A stretch of DNA of 64,000 bases from Sulfitobacter guttiformis (GTDB lineage Bacteria > Pseudomonadota > Alphaproteobacteria > Rhodobacterales > Rhodobacteraceae). The position numbers were made by a program, and so were the translations under genes. A model generated the notes under the pieces. The model did not search any database. It was not told the origin of the DNA and worked only from the letters and a program-made list of their open reading frames with translations. Below are positions 27,543 to 37,827 of the stretch, piece after piece; within the stretch, counting starts at the first letter, position 1; every line of letters starts with the position of its first letter. The stretch is taken from contig NZ_RAQK01000001.1 of NCBI RefSeq assembly GCF_003610455.1, positions 744,001-808,000 of the forward strand, in the 5' to 3' direction.

Positions 27543-29141
27543 TCACACTGGGTGGTGCTTGGGCAGATTGGCGGCAGAACTCACCATCCAACTGTCTAAA
27601 GCATCGATTTCCTTTGACGCCATTCTGAGCCCCAACTTCGAGCGGCGCCATATGATATCTTCGGCGGTGTTGGCGAATTCGCGCTCAACCAGCCAGTTTA
27701 CTTCGCGTTCCGTCAGATTCGAACCGAAATTTCGGCCCAGATCACCTTCTGTTTTTGCGTCGCCCAACAGATCGAAGGCTTCTGTACCATAGGCCTTGAG
27801 CAAACGATTAACCCAGCGTTCTGTCAGAAACGGGTATTTTGCCTTCAATTCTGCCGTGAGAGGGCCGACACCATCAACCGGAAAATCCCCACCGGGCAGG
27901 GCGACCCCTGCGGTCCATTGCGGGCCAGTCTGAGCAAAGAATGGCGCAATTTTTTCCAGCGCGCTTTCCGCGAGTTTACGGTAGGTCGTAATCTTGCCAC
28001 CAAAGACACTCAGAACAGGTGCGCCTGCAGATTGATCCAGCTTCAGAACATAATCGCGCGTCGCAGCCGTCGCAGAGGTGGCCCCATCATTGTAGAGCGG
28101 GCGCACGCCGGAATAGGTATGAACGATATCATCGCGCGTGACCGGTTTCTTCAAGTACTTCGAGGCAAACCCTAACAGGTAGTCTTGTTCTTCTGGGGTG
28201 CAGACTGGCTTTTCGTGCACATCCTCATGGTCCGCATCGGTGGTGCCAATCAAGGTGAAATCGGTCTCGTAAGGAATTGTGAATATGATCCGCCCGTCTT
28301 CGCCCTGAAAGAAATAGCATTTGTCGTGATCATATAATTTGCGGGTTATAATATGGCTGCCGCGCACCAGCCGGACGCCTTCGGTGGAATTGATCCGCAT
28401 CGTGTTGCGAATGACGTCTTCAACCCAAGGGCCGCCAGCGTTCACGATCATACGTGCCGTCACAATGCGACGCTCACCGCCCTGCGCCTCAAGAGTAATC
28501 TGCCACATTCCACTAACTTGCGCGGCCGAGATGACCTTGGTGCGTACATTGATAAAGGCTCCGCGGGCTTGTGCATCTCGGGCGTTCAGAACCACCAGCC
28601 GACTGTCTTCAATCCAGCAATCAGAGTATTCATAGGCCTTCTCGAGCCGGTCCTGCAGCGGCGCACCCTCTGGCGTCCCCTTCAAATTCAACGATGTTGT
28701 GCCCTTCAGAATCTTCCGGCCGCCCAGATTATCATACATAAAAAGGCCGAATCGGATAAGCCATGCGGGCCTGCGCCCTTTCAACCAAGGCACCAAGACA
28801 TTCAGGACTTTTGAGGTTGGCGTGTCGCTCTCGAACCGCATGTCTTTGTGGTAGGGCAGCACGAAACGCATCGGCCAAGAAATATGTGGCATCGCCCTCA
28901 AAAGGGTCTCGCGCTCGATCAGTGCTTCTCGGACGAGGCGTATTTCCCAATACTCAAGATACCGCAGACCGCCATGAAATAACTTGGTTGAGGCGGAGGA
29001 TGTCGCGGAGGCAAGATCGTTCATTTCAGCCAGCTCAACGCTCAGCCCTCGGCCAACCGCGTCACGGGCGATGCCGCATCCATTGATGCCGCCACCTATG
29101 ACGAACAAGTCAACGATATCCTGATTTTCATGCTGACCCAA
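27543..29141 (-). CDS. glpD: Aerobic glycerol-3-phosphate dehydrogenase
   Basis: A 532-residue FAD enzyme that oxidises sn-glycerol 3-phosphate to dihydroxyacetone phosphate and feeds electrons to ubiquinone at the membrane. The FAD motif is DLFVIGGGINGCGIARDAVGRG, followed by SSASTKLFHGGLRYLE. Other family stretches are the HEDVHEKPVCTPEE region and the C-terminal ANTAEDIIWRRSKLGL. The start is a TTG supported by GGGAGG five bases upstream; no in-frame ATG is available nearby. It is the first gene of the operon, divergent from glpR. Confidence 0.95.
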   Translation of the reverse strand: MGQHENQDIVDLFVIGGGINGCGIARDAVGRGLSVELAEMNDLASATSSASTKLFHGGLRYLEYWEIRLVREALIERETLLRAMPHISWPMRFVLPYHKDMRFESDTPTSKVLNVLVPWLKGRRPAWLIRFGLFMYDNLGGRKILKGTTSLNLKGTPEGAPLQDRLEKAYEYSDCWIEDSRLVVLNARDAQARGAFINVRTKVISAAQVSGMWQITLEAQGGERRIVTARMIVNAGGPWVEDVIRNTMRINSTEGVRLVRGSHIITRKLYDHDKCYFFQGEDGRIIFTIPYETDFTLIGTTDADHEDVHEKPVCTPEEQDYLLGFASKYLKKPVTRDDIVHTYSGVRPLYNDGATSATAATRDYVLKLDQSAGAPVLSVFGGKITTYRKLAESALEKIAPFFAQTGPQWTAGVALPGGDFPVDGVGPLTAELKAKYPFLTERWVNRLLKAYGTEAFDLLGDAKTEGDLGRNFGSNLTEREVNWLVEREFANTAEDIIWRRSKLGLRMASKEIDALDSWMVSSAANLPKHHPV

Positions 29142-29227
29142 TGAAGCCTCCCTGCATTCATTCTATGCCGCAGCCTCCCAGCTCACGCCATTGCGTCAGT
29201 CAACACCACAATACAAAATGTAGCAAT

Positions 29228-29251
29228 AACGAATGTTCGTTTTTGTTCGTT
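29228..29251. promoter_or_regulatory. Candidate GlpR operator between glpD and glpR
   Basis: The inverted repeat AACGAA-TG-TTCGTT (29228-29241) is followed at once by another half-site, TTGTTCGTTA. DeoR/GlpR regulators bind TTCG-centred palindromes, often repeated. It sits about 90 bases upstream of glpD and 185 bases upstream of glpR, where it could control both. Confidence 0.6.
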
Positions 29252-29425
29252 ATCACGTATTCCATTGAAACTAAGGCAACTTTATCTTCGAATGCGCACG
29301 GATTCCTAATTCTTCGAACGTTTAGGCAATCCGCAGCCTTGACGAGTCGTCAGGTCTATTGGCTGATAGAGAGCACAAGCGCCCCGCTTTTGTGTGGTTG
29401 GACCGGCGCTGCAGTGGAGTAGGTG

Positions 29426-30184
29426 ATGGCGTCAAATTTTAGACAGAAAGAAATCCTTGATCTTGCCCGCAAAGAGGGGAAAGTCACAGTGGACGCCCTC
29501 GCGGATCTCTACGATGTCACTGTTCAGACAATCAGGCGTGATCTCTCCGATCTTGCAGAAAGTGGGCGGCTTGAAAGAGTGCATGGAGGTGCGGTTGTGC
29601 CTTCTGGCGTTGTGAACATCCTGTATGAAGAGCGCCGTCGCCTGAACGATGTGGGCAAAAAGGCGATTGCTGTCGAATGCGCGCGCACTATTCCTGATGG
29701 GGCATCAGTTTTTATGAACATCGGCACAACTACCGAAGCAGTCGCGCATGAGTTGCTGGATCATGAAAATCTGCTGGTTGTCACAAACAATCTCAATATC
29801 GCAAATATTTTGGCGATCAATCACAGCTGCGAAATCATCCTGGCGGGTGGTGTTCTGCGTCGCGCAGATGGCGGCATCGTGGGCGGTTTGACAGTCGAAA
29901 TGGTCAAGCAGTTCAAGTTTGACTATTCGGTTCTGGGCTGCTCGGCCATTGATGCCGACGGAGACCTGCTGGATTTCGACGGGCAAGAAGTGATGGTCAG
30001 CAAAATCGCAATTCAGCGATCTCGCAAAGTTATGATTGTGGCCGATCATCTCAAGCTTACACGCAAGGCGCCCCTTACAATCTGCTCGTTGAGCGAAGTT
30101 GATGTGCTGCTTACAGACGGCAGGCTATCCGCAGAGCTGATAGCAAATTGTAACAGCTGGGGTTGTCAACTTGTGACCGTATGA
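29426..30184 (+). CDS. glpR: DeoR-family repressor of glycerol genes
   Basis: A 252-residue regulator. The DeoR HTH is near the N-terminus (VTVDALADLYDVTVQTIRRDLSDLAE...LERVHGGAV) and the sugar-phosphate isomerase-like effector domain occupies the rest (INIGTTTEAVAHEL, VTNNLNIAN, ILAGGVLRR, KVMIVADHLKL). The known effector of GlpR is glycerol 3-phosphate. ATG 29426 is preferred over the adjacent GTG because GGAG is six bases away. The gene is divergent from glpD and is followed by two permease genes. Confidence 0.9.
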   Translation: MASNFRQKEILDLARKEGKVTVDALADLYDVTVQTIRRDLSDLAESGRLERVHGGAVVPSGVVNILYEERRRLNDVGKKAIAVECARTIPDGASVFMNIGTTTEAVAHELLDHENLLVVTNNLNIANILAINHSCEIILAGGVLRRADGGIVGGLTVEMVKQFKFDYSVLGCSAIDADGDLLDFDGQEVMVSKIAIQRSRKVMIVADHLKLTRKAPLTICSLSEVDVLLTDGRLSAELIANCNSWGCQLVTV

Positions 30185-30218
30185 GCATGTCTTTGGCTTT
30201 TTCTGGCGTAGCACCCTG

Positions 30219-31085
30219 ATGAAGGACCGGACTGAAATTGGCTGGTTGTTCGTGGCACCTGCCGCTCTGATCTTGTCGCTCGTCGGGCTGGTCCCCCTGA
30301 TCACAGTAGTGAACTATTCCTTTTTTGAGATTTTCATTCTGGACGCACGATTTTGGGTTGGAACTGAATGGTACGCTGACATAATCGGGTCCGGGCGTTT
30401 CTGGGCCAGTTTTGGCCGCAGCACGTTGTTTTCCGCAAGTGCCCTCACCCTCCAGATCCCCCTTGGCATCGCGATTGCGCTTTGTATTCCAAAACGCAAA
30501 ATCTGGGTCGGCATCACACTCGCCCTTGTTGCTTTGCCCTTGCTGGTCCCTTGGAACATGATCCCGTCACTGTGGCTCAGCCTGCTTAATTCAGAGAGCG
30601 GCATATTAGGTCGCATACTACCAAATCTGGGCTGGCCGTCTGACTGGAAACTTTCAACACGGCACACTTGGGCCGTGATCATTGTCATGGATGTCTGGCA
30701 TTGGACCAGCCTTGTTGTGCTTCTGTGCTACAGCGCTTTGACAACAGTTCCAGCTGCTTACTATCAAGCGGCGGCAATTGACGGGGCCAGCCCGTGGCAG
30801 GTGTTTCGCCACATCCAGCTACCAAAATTGCATCATGTTCTGCTTATGGCGATCCTGCTTCGGTTTATGGACTCCTTCATGATCTACACCGAAGCCTTTC
30901 CAATCAACGCAGGCGGCCCTGACGGCGCTACGACATTTCTTGCCGTGGATTTGGGCGAAGAGATAAAGGCCTTCAACTATGGTCCCTCCGCTGCGCGATC
31001 CGTGATCTATTTCATGATCGTTTTGACAGTGGCGTGGATGTTCAGCAAAGCCCAGGGCAAGCTGGATCGCGGGGAGCAGTCGTGA
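30219..31085 (+). CDS. Orphan glycerol-type ABC permease (GlpP paralogue)
   Basis: A 288-residue six-helix permease closely related to GlpP of this window. Shared stretches include LVPLITVVNYSF, VIIVMDVWHWTSL, the EAA loop VPAAYYQAAAIDGASPWQVF and RFMDSFMIYTEAF. It begins 34 bases after glpR. Together with the next gene it forms a permease pair without its own binding protein, ATPases or DUF2160 protein. It may use GlpS/GlpT and GlpV or serve another polyol. Confidence 0.85.
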   Translation: MKDRTEIGWLFVAPAALILSLVGLVPLITVVNYSFFEIFILDARFWVGTEWYADIIGSGRFWASFGRSTLFSASALTLQIPLGIAIALCIPKRKIWVGITLALVALPLLVPWNMIPSLWLSLLNSESGILGRILPNLGWPSDWKLSTRHTWAVIIVMDVWHWTSLVVLLCYSALTTVPAAYYQAAAIDGASPWQVFRHIQLPKLHHVLLMAILLRFMDSFMIYTEAFPINAGGPDGATTFLAVDLGEEIKAFNYGPSAARSVIYFMIVLTVAWMFSKAQGKLDRGEQS

Positions 31086-31891
31086 TTTTTGTCTATCGAT
31101 ACCTGCCTGCCCTGAAAGGCATGGTCTTGCTGGCCTTCATCCTCTTTGCCTGCCTGCCACTGGTCCAAATGACGATCATCAGCTTCATCGTTACGCTGCC
31201 AAAACCGAATGCCGGACTGGGCAGTCTCACCCTCAGCAATTACGCAATGATCTGGAAAGACCCCAATCTGCGTCACGCTTTTGTCAATTCGATTGCCTAT
31301 GTGCTGATCAACATCTGCATCACTGTTCCCATAGCGATACCTGCAGCCTATGCATTCGCGCGAATGTCTTTTTCAGGCGACAAGCACCTTTTTCTGGCTT
31401 TCATCGCCTTCCGGATCACGCCGCCCGTGGTTCTGACCTTGCCAATCTTCCAGCTGTTTTCGGCGCTTGGGATCGTGAATTCCGTCTTTGGGATCGCATT
31501 GGCGCATTGCCTGTTCAATCTGCCGATCTCCATCTGGATTTTACAGGGGTTCATTTCGGCTGTCCCCAAAGAAATTGACGAAACCGCCTTTCTAGACGGT
31601 TATTCCCGCCCTCGTTTTATCTGGAAATTCCTGTTGCCGCAAATTGCTCCGGGTATCGCTGTGACCGCGTTCTTTTGCTTTATGTTCTCTTGGGTTGAAG
31701 TTGTTTTTGCACGCATTCTGACAACCACCAACGGCAAACCGATCAGTATGGCGATCAATTCACTTTTCGGATTTCATACTGACATCGGCCTGGTAATGGC
31801 CGTTACAACGGCATCAATGATACCGGGGGCCGTTTTACTCTTTGCGATGCGGAATCATTTGTCGCTGGGTTTCAGGGTTGGCCGCGTTTGA
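31082..31891 (+). CDS. Orphan glycerol-type ABC permease (GlpQ paralogue)
   Basis: A 269-residue permease related to GlpQ. The EAA loop VPKEIDETAFLDGYSRPRFI and AHCLFNLPISIWILQGF are close to GlpQ. The start is GTG overlapping the upstream stop (GTGA), so the pair is coupled. No further transporter gene follows; the next 560 bases are gene-free. The C-terminus LSLGFRVGRV parallels the GlpQ end. Confidence 0.85.
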   Translation: MIFVYRYLPALKGMVLLAFILFACLPLVQMTIISFIVTLPKPNAGLGSLTLSNYAMIWKDPNLRHAFVNSIAYVLINICITVPIAIPAAYAFARMSFSGDKHLFLAFIAFRITPPVVLTLPIFQLFSALGIVNSVFGIALAHCLFNLPISIWILQGFISAVPKEIDETAFLDGYSRPRFIWKFLLPQIAPGIAVTAFFCFMFSWVEVVFARILTTTNGKPISMAINSLFGFHTDIGLVMAVTTASMIPGAVLLFAMRNHLSLGFRVGRV

Positions 31892-32452
31892 AAACTAACA
31901 ATTTGCAATTTTAAGCGGATTAGCCGTTTTGTGTATCTAGAGACCTTGGCTGACTTTGATCAGGTGTGCAAAGTCGTATCGTGTGCGCTGACCATCAGAA
32001 AAACAAAACAAGGGTTTTCGACCGGGGAGTTGTGACTGCTTACGGTGGAGCGGGCAGCAAAAAGTCCGCAGTCTGTAAATTCGCGACGGTAGATTTGCTG
32101 CAAACTACCTGAATGACCGCTTTCACATCTGCGATGCAGTAGCAATTTCGTGGCAGCGCGAAAGGTTTTCGAGCTGCGAGTGCACGCAGCAAGATTTTGT
32201 CACGTCTGGTATGGGCTCGAACCAGACCTTAGCTGCGCAAATCACCAACGTCCGGTTCGGGCCGGAAGCGGTAACCTTCACGAAAGGCGGGAAGCAAACG
32301 TTCACCGTTGAACTTTAAGAGACTTGATAGATCATCGAAGCAGGTCAAGGTGTTTACGGGCGAGTGCCCTCAATGACCCATAGTAGAATGACGCTTTAAC
32401 AGATCTCACCTCACACAGCGCATCGGGTGGCATCGCATGCCGCAGGCCTTCG
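31892..32452. other. Gene-free region with a repeat copy
   Basis: No coding region is supported between the orphan permease and the universal stress protein. Positions 32091-32250 align with module 1 of the dispersed repeat family (core 32176-32190, GCGAGTGCACGCAGC, two mismatches from the other copies). Confidence 0.5.
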
Positions 32453-33307
32453 TCAGCGATAGAGCAACACCGGTATCCCGGCGGTCCGGATCATCGCGGT
32501 GGTGGTCGATCCGATTACCAAGCTGCGGATCCGGCTGTGGCCATAGGCGCCCATCACCAGTAGATTAAAGCCTTCGGTGGTGACCAGTTCCTTCAGCACA
32601 TCCTCGGGCTCTCCGCTGGCCGTCAGGGCGGTGGCGGCGACATCGGCGCGCTGCAGCCTGGCCACGGCCTGTTCCGCTATCGCCTGCGCCTTTACAGCGT
32701 CCTGCCCAACGCAGAGCACGGTCAGCGGCAGATCCGCGAACACAGGGCTGCCCGCCATCCGGTCAATCGCCACCTTGGCGCTGGCGCTGGCATCATAGGC
32801 CACGAGCACCTTGGATATCGGCTTGAAGGCGCGGGAGGCGACAAAGACCGGCACCTTCGACGCCCGGATGATCCGTTCCAGGTTCGACCCGAGGTGACCG
32901 TCCGCATATCCATGCGCCTCACCGCGCTTTCCAATAGTGATGGCTCGCACGCCGGTTTCCACAGCTTGCACCGCCTCCAGCAGATCGCCCTTGCGCAGGT
33001 GCAGCTTCACCCCAGCGACACCGTCCTGTTCCAGGATCGCCTTGGCATCCTCCAGGATCGCGTGGCCCTTCGCCTGTGCCAGCTTGGCGCGCTGTTCGTC
33101 CAGCGTCGCCAGCTCGGTCAGCAGCGCGGTGCGCGCGCCGAGGGCAAGGTTGCCCGACAGGTCAGTCGTGGCTGCGCCCTCGCGGCGGCCAAGGACATGC
33201 ATCGCATCGACACTGGCTCCCAGCTTCTGTGCGATCCACGCGGTGTGATGGCAGACGCTGTGCGAATAGTCCGACCCATCCAGCAGTGCGAGTATCTTGT
33301 TGTCCAT
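32453..33307 (-). CDS. Tandem universal stress protein
   Basis: A 284-residue protein with two Usp domains. Domain 1 (about 1-140) begins KILALLDGSDYSHSVCHHTAW and ends with a nucleotide-loop-like GKRGEAHGYADGHLGSNLERI. Domain 2 (about 150-284) begins SKVLVAYDASASAKVAIDR and ends GAYGHSRIRSLVIGSTTTAMIR, the ATP-binding G-x-G-x9-GS/T form. The start at MDNK is chosen because GGAGG is about seven bases upstream; an alternative ATG five codons earlier overlaps the sulP stop. It is coupled to sulP, and Usp proteins are known partners of SulP/SLC26 carriers. Strongly GC-rich codon use. Confidence 0.9.
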   Translation of the reverse strand: MDNKILALLDGSDYSHSVCHHTAWIAQKLGASVDAMHVLGRREGAATTDLSGNLALGARTALLTELATLDEQRAKLAQAKGHAILEDAKAILEQDGVAGVKLHLRKGDLLEAVQAVETGVRAITIGKRGEAHGYADGHLGSNLERIIRASKVPVFVASRAFKPISKVLVAYDASASAKVAIDRMAGSPVFADLPLTVLCVGQDAVKAQAIAEQAVARLQRADVAATALTASGEPEDVLKELVTTEGFNLLVMGAYGHSRIRSLVIGSTTTAMIRTAGIPVLLYR

Positions 33308-33321
33308 CTCGGTCTCCTCCA

Positions 33322-34821
33322 TCAGTGACTCATCAACTTGTCCATCGCGCCAGGCTTGTCATGAATGGCAAGCTTGTCGACGATGGTGCGCGACGCCTCG
33401 TTCATGCCGATCAGTTCAACCTCCGCCCCCTCGCGGCGGAACTTCAGAATCGCCATATCCAGCGCCTGGACCGAACTTATATCCCAGATCTGCGCCCGGC
33501 TCACATCGATCACGACCTTGTCCGGGGCCTCTCGGAAATCGAACGCGTTGATGAAATCCTCGGCCGATCCGTAGAACAGCTGGCCTTCCATCACGTAGGT
33601 CCGGGTGCGGCCATCGTCGGACAGGCTGGTGGTGATGCGGAACAGCTGCGCGATCTTGGCGGCAAAGAAGATGCCCGACAGCAGCACGCCCACGAGCACC
33701 CCGATGGCGAGGTTGTGGGTATAGACCACGGTTAACACGGTCGCCAGCATCACGGCGGTGGAGGAGCGCGGATGCACCCGCATTGCCTTGATCGACGACC
33801 ACGAGAATGTGCCGATCGACACCATGATCATTATCGACACCAGCGCGGGCATCGGGATGCGCCCCACAAGATCGCCCAGCCCCACGACGAAGATTAGCAG
33901 CACCACCCCTGCGGTAAAGCAGGACAACCGCCCGCGCCCGCCCGATTTGACGTTGATAATCGACTGGCCGATCATCGCACAGCCCGCCATGCCGCCGATG
34001 AAGCCGGTGGCGGTATTGGCGATGCCTTGACCGATGCATTCCTGATCGCGGCTCGATTTGGTGTCGGTCAGGTCATCGATGATGTTCTGCGTCATCAGGC
34101 TTTCCAGCAGGCCGACGACGGCGACGGCTATCGCATAGGGCAGGATGATCAGGAAGCTCTCGAGATTCAGCGGGATCTGCGGGATCAGGAACACCGGCAG
34201 CGTATCGGGCATCGCCCCCATGTCGCCCACAGTGCGCACCCCATCCCAGCCCATCAGCGTGACCAGCAGGGTCAGCACAATGATCGTGACCAGCGGCGAG
34301 GGCACGGCGATGGTCACGCGCGGCAGCAGGTAGATGATCGCCAACCCCAGCGCCACCAGCGCGTAGGTCAGGTAGGTCACGCCTGGGTTGCCTAGGTCCA
34401 GCTCCGGCAGTTGCGCCATGAAGATCAGGATCGCCAGTGCGTTCAGGAACCCGGTCATCACCGATTTCGATACGTAGCGCATGAAGCGCCCCAGCTTCAG
34501 GAACCCCACGCCGATCTGGATCAGGCCCGCCAGCACCGTTGCCGCCAGCAGATATTCAAGGCCATGATCGCGCACCAGCGTGATCATGAGCACGGCGGTG
34601 GCGGCGGTCGCGGCGGAGATCATCCCGGGCCGCCCGCCGACGAAGGCGATCAGCACCGCGATGGAGAACGATGCATAAAGCCCCACTTTGGGGTCCACGC
34701 CCGCGATGATGGAAAAGGCGATGGCCTCAGGGATAAGGGCCAGCGCCACGACGACGCCCGCAAGCAGGTCGCCACGGATGTTGCCAAACCATTGCTGGCG
34801 GTAGTCGGAAAGAGAAATCAT
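33322..34821 (-). CDS. SulP (SLC26) family anion transporter with STAS domain
   Basis: A 499-residue transporter with about twelve to fourteen membrane segments (residues ~15-395) and a cytoplasmic STAS domain (~400-499, containing [22 protein letters not shown]). The SulP signature region [28 protein letters not shown] is present near the N-terminus. Substrates in the family include sulfate, bicarbonate and other anions; none can be chosen here. ATG 34821 is preferred to an upstream TTG. Its stop touches the Usp gene start. Third codon positions are much more GC-rich than in the neighbouring glp genes. Confidence 0.9.
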   Translation of the reverse strand: MISLSDYRQQWFGNIRGDLLAGVVVALALIPEAIAFSIIAGVDPKVGLYASFSIAVLIAFVGGRPGMISAATAATAVLMITLVRDHGLEYLLAATVLAGLIQIGVGFLKLGRFMRYVSKSVMTGFLNALAILIFMAQLPELDLGNPGVTYLTYALVALGLAIIYLLPRVTIAVPSPLVTIIVLTLLVTLMGWDGVRTVGDMGAMPDTLPVFLIPQIPLNLESFLIILPYAIAVAVVGLLESLMTQNIIDDLTDTKSSRDQECIGQGIANTATGFIGGMAGCAMIGQSIINVKSGGRGRLSCFTAGVVLLIFVVGLGDLVGRIPMPALVSIMIMVSIGTFSWSSIKAMRVHPRSSTAVMLATVLTVVYTHNLAIGVLVGVLLSGIFFAAKIAQLFRITTSLSDDGRTRTYVMEGQLFYGSAEDFINAFDFREAPDKVVIDVSRAQIWDISSVQALDMAILKFRREGAEVELIGMNEASRTIVDKLAIHDKPGAMDKLMSH

Positions 34822-35180
34822 GTGTCTATAATACCCAAAGCGCGCAAGGTCCTGTGGCGGAACGGTGCGTTGCTGCGATGTGACTGGTGTCAACAGGGTT
34901 GTCCGGCGGATCGGCGGCCGGAAGAGCCACCCGGAGTTTCACCGGGTCCGTGCGATAATGTCGCCTTCTGCACAGAATACGCGGCGGAAATCAACCTTTC
35001 CGTCCCGCCACTGATTTCGCAGACGCCTATTACCTGAGTTTGCCCACAAAATATTAGCCTGCTCTTCTTACAATAGCTGCACTATCGACCAAAATCTTCA
35101 TCGGCGGATGTGCGACGAGATCTTCCACAACGCGCGTCCTGCCCGTCCGCCGTGGATGGCTGGAAGGTCCGCTTTGAGCT

Positions 35181-36791
35181 GATGCTGTTGAAAAACTCTG
35201 TGCTTGATCGGAGCACAGGCTTCTGATTCCATTGGATTATGGGGATCTGGAGGGTTTGTGATGCTTGGAACGCAGAAGTTTCATGCCCGGCTGTTCTATG
35301 AGTTCGATCTCGAGACGCATATCCCTGCCGATCATCTTCTGCGAGGCATCGACCGCTTTCTGGCTCTGAATGACTTGCACGAAGAGATGCGCTGTTTCTA
35401 CAGCCATACCGGCCGCCCTTCGATCGATCCCGAACTCATGATCCGAATGCTGGTCGTGGGCTATGTCATGGGGCTGCGGTCTGAACGTCGCCTGTGCCAA
35501 GAAGTGCATCTCAACCTCGCCTATCGCTGGTTCTGCCGCCTCGGGCTCGAGGATAAGGTGCCGGGTCATTCCAACTTCTCAAAGCTCAGGCATGGCAAGT
35601 TCCGCGACAGCGATGTCTTTCGCCTCATCTTCGAGCGCGTGGTGGCCCAGTGCATCACCCATGGAATGGTCGGCGGCCAAGGCTTCGCGGTCGATGCCAG
35701 CCTGATCCGTCGGCCGTCAGGGCATTGCGCAGCAATGTCCCGAGAGGAAGCGCCGATGTCCAGAAGCAAAGCTCCAGTCGTCAGGATAAATGGGATGCGG
35801 TTGCCATCGATCCAACCGATGCCCCGAGGGCAGTGCGTGAATATCTCGACACTCTCGGCGAAGAGGCTTTCGTCGCTGCAACGCCCGTAAAACCCAAGTT
35901 CGCGGCCCATGCCGATCCTGCCAGCCAGTGGACTGCCGCACGTAAGGGGCCTGCTTTCTTTGCCTATTCAGGCAATTACCTGATTGATACCGATCATGCG
36001 ATCATCATGGATGTCGAAGCGACCCGATCGGTCAGGCAGGCCAAGGTAGGCTCTACTCTCACGATGCTTGACCGCACCGCGGAACGCTTCGGCCTGCGCC
36101 CCGAATGGCTGGTCGCAGACACGACTTACGGGTCCGAGGAAAGCCTGGTCGAGCTCGTCTGGAAACGGCAGATCCTGCCCTTCACCCCGGTCATCGATAA
36201 AGGCGAACGCACCGACGGGACCTTGTCGCGTTCAGACTTACCTGGGATGATGATAATGACCGATTTATTTGTCCGGAGGGGAAGGATCTGCGGCACACGC
36301 TGCGGAATTATTCCGATCTGGACCGCATCTCGACCGAGATGAAGCCACGCAAGTATCGCGCGACAAAGGCGGACTGTCAGGCTTGCCCCCTGAAGGCGCA
36401 GCTGCCCTAACAGCGACACCCGCAGCCTTCAGCGCGGGAAATACGAAGTGGTGCGCGGTTTTGCTCGCAGTTGCACGGCTTCCGCATTCAACGAGATCGC
36501 CCAGAAACGGCGCAAGAAGGTCGAGATGCTCTTCGCGCATCTGAAGCGTATCCTGGGCCTCAACCGTTTGAGGCTTATGGGGCCTTTTGGCGTAAAAGAC
36601 GAGTTTAGACTCGCCGCCACCGCCCAAAACCTTCGAAAACTGGCTAAGCTCTGCCCCGCTACGATCCCATCAGCACCAATCTGCTGAGAAAACCGATATG
36701 GTGGCTATGCAAAGCGGCGAGCTTTCATTGGAAAAGCACGAAGTGTGAAAACCAACTCGAAATCGCCATCGAGTTGGTTTTCAACAGCATC
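35181..36791 (+). mobile_element. Decayed IS1182-like insertion sequence
   Basis: Both ends carry the same imperfect terminal inverted repeat: GATGCTGTTGAAAA at 35181-35194 and its complement ending at 36791. The internal transposase is broken by several frame changes. About 1.6 kb fits the family. No clear target duplication was seen at the flanks. Confidence 0.75.
35261..36687 (+). pseudogene. IS1182-family transposase, frameshifted
   Basis: The start is good (GGAGGG before ATG, product MLGTQKFHARLFYEF...). The first phase runs to about 35710 (to VDASLIRR). The sense then continues in a second phase from WDAVAIDPTDAPRA to about 36240, and in a third phase with the Cys-rich CQACPLKAQL segment, where a stop interrupts. 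The C-terminal KKVEMLFAHLKRILGLNRLRL closes the DDE domain at 36687. At least two frameshifts plus a stop make it inactive. Confidence 0.85.
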
Positions 36792-37051
36792 GGCCGGAAG
36801 CGGCAGATGTCACGAATGGCGGTGAGCAGCGGCTCCTCAATCGTATAGTCAACGGCAGCTTTTCACATGAGGCTACCTATGCAAACTCCTGTTGGGTGAC
36901 CCGCACTTCCCAGACATCGGCTTCCACTGGGTATGCGGCGCTACAGCGTAATCATTGTACTTCTTGAACATCAAATTCTCTCGCAGAAGCTTTGGTAGCT
37001 CTGCGTAGATAGCACCTTCTCTCCGTTCACCTTACTTGTCATCGCCTGCGT

Positions 37052-37681
37052 TTACTCTGCAGGCGCGGCCAAGGTCGCGAAGCCGACATCGCCAAGTGCG
37101 ACGTCGCGCCCGCGTTGTCGGTGCCACAATACACCGTTCACGATGCGTAGCCTATTAACCGCATATTCATTAATCTCGCCTGCAACACTTCCAAGAACCA
37201 GAACCGCCGCGTCGGTGTCTGCGCTGGGTTGCTCTATCCGGTAAAACGATGGATCGGCGAAAGCGCTGATTGTGTGCAATACGCTAAGTACCTCGTCATG
37301 ATCGGTGATCCGTTCATCCCGGAAGAAGCACACACCCTCAAAGGCGGCAAGACCGATCGCTGCGGTCGCACCAGCTACTGCAATACCTGGCACTGCAGCG
37401 ACGCTGGAGGCTGCGTTACTGGCAACACCACCAATCTGGCCGATGGTGCCTGCGGCAGCGTTGGATCCGAGAAGTGACGCACCAGTGACGGTGTTCGTAA
37501 ACGTGAACACCCCGCCTGCTTTTGCCGCGAGGGTACTTGCCGCATTTTGCGCACCGGCTGCCATTGAACCGACAAATCCGCCCCGTAGTACCTCGCTTGG
37601 TCGGTGTTTGCAAAAACCTCCACTCGAAGCTGGGCCGCCGCCGAACGCTGCAACCGTAGCGAGCATAATCATATATCGCAT
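37052..37681 (-). CDS. Secreted or envelope protein of unknown function
   Basis: A 209-residue protein not recognised. The start MRYMIMLATVAAFGGG gives a signal-peptide-like N-terminus and has AAGGTACG upstream. Residues ~35-120 are rich in Ala and Gly (AAAGTIGQIGG, SSVAAVPGIAVAGATAAIGLAAF) and may form a hydrophobic, glycine-zipper-like hairpin that inserts in membranes. A globular C-terminus follows after CFFRDERITDHDE. Flanked by IS remnants and repeat copies. Confidence 0.6.
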   Translation of the reverse strand: MRYMIMLATVAAFGGGPASSGGFCKHRPSEVLRGGFVGSMAAGAQNAASTLAAKAGGVFTFTNTVTGASLLGSNAAAGTIGQIGGVASNAASSVAAVPGIAVAGATAAIGLAAFEGVCFFRDERITDHDEVLSVLHTISAFADPSFYRIEQPSADTDAAVLVLGSVAGEINEYAVNRLRIVNGVLWHRQRGRDVALGDVGFATLAAPAE

Positions 37682-37762
37682 TGATTTCGTACCTTCGTTC
37701 CTATTTTCCGAAAAACCTTGAGTCGCTCTCCCACCAGAGTGGGACATTCAACACGAACTTTG

Positions 37763-37827
37763 ACGTCGTCAACAAATCTCAAGCCAAGGCAGGGCTTCAC
37801 CGCTAGGACTTTACTGGTTAGTTGGGG
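37763..37827. repeat. ~60-bp repeat, copy A
   Basis: This aligns with 38352-38418 and 40031-40096; shared words are AACAAATCT, AAGCCA, and the block CTGGTTAGTT. On the minus strand all copies can be read as T-S-K-x(5)-K-x(3)-G, a protein-like pattern, so the repeat may be a remnant of a mobile-element gene end. Confidence 0.55.

Noticed and set aside
29141..29422. 93-codon plus-strand frame in the glpD-glpR spacer
   Set aside because: It covers the divergent promoter and operator-like palindrome and has no protein-like character.
35054..35180. Protein-like minus-strand tail (ending VRRAG) next to the IS1182 remnant, with a possible matching piece beyond 36791
   Set aside because: It could be a gene disrupted by the IS, but I recognise no family and the two flanks do not join convincingly.
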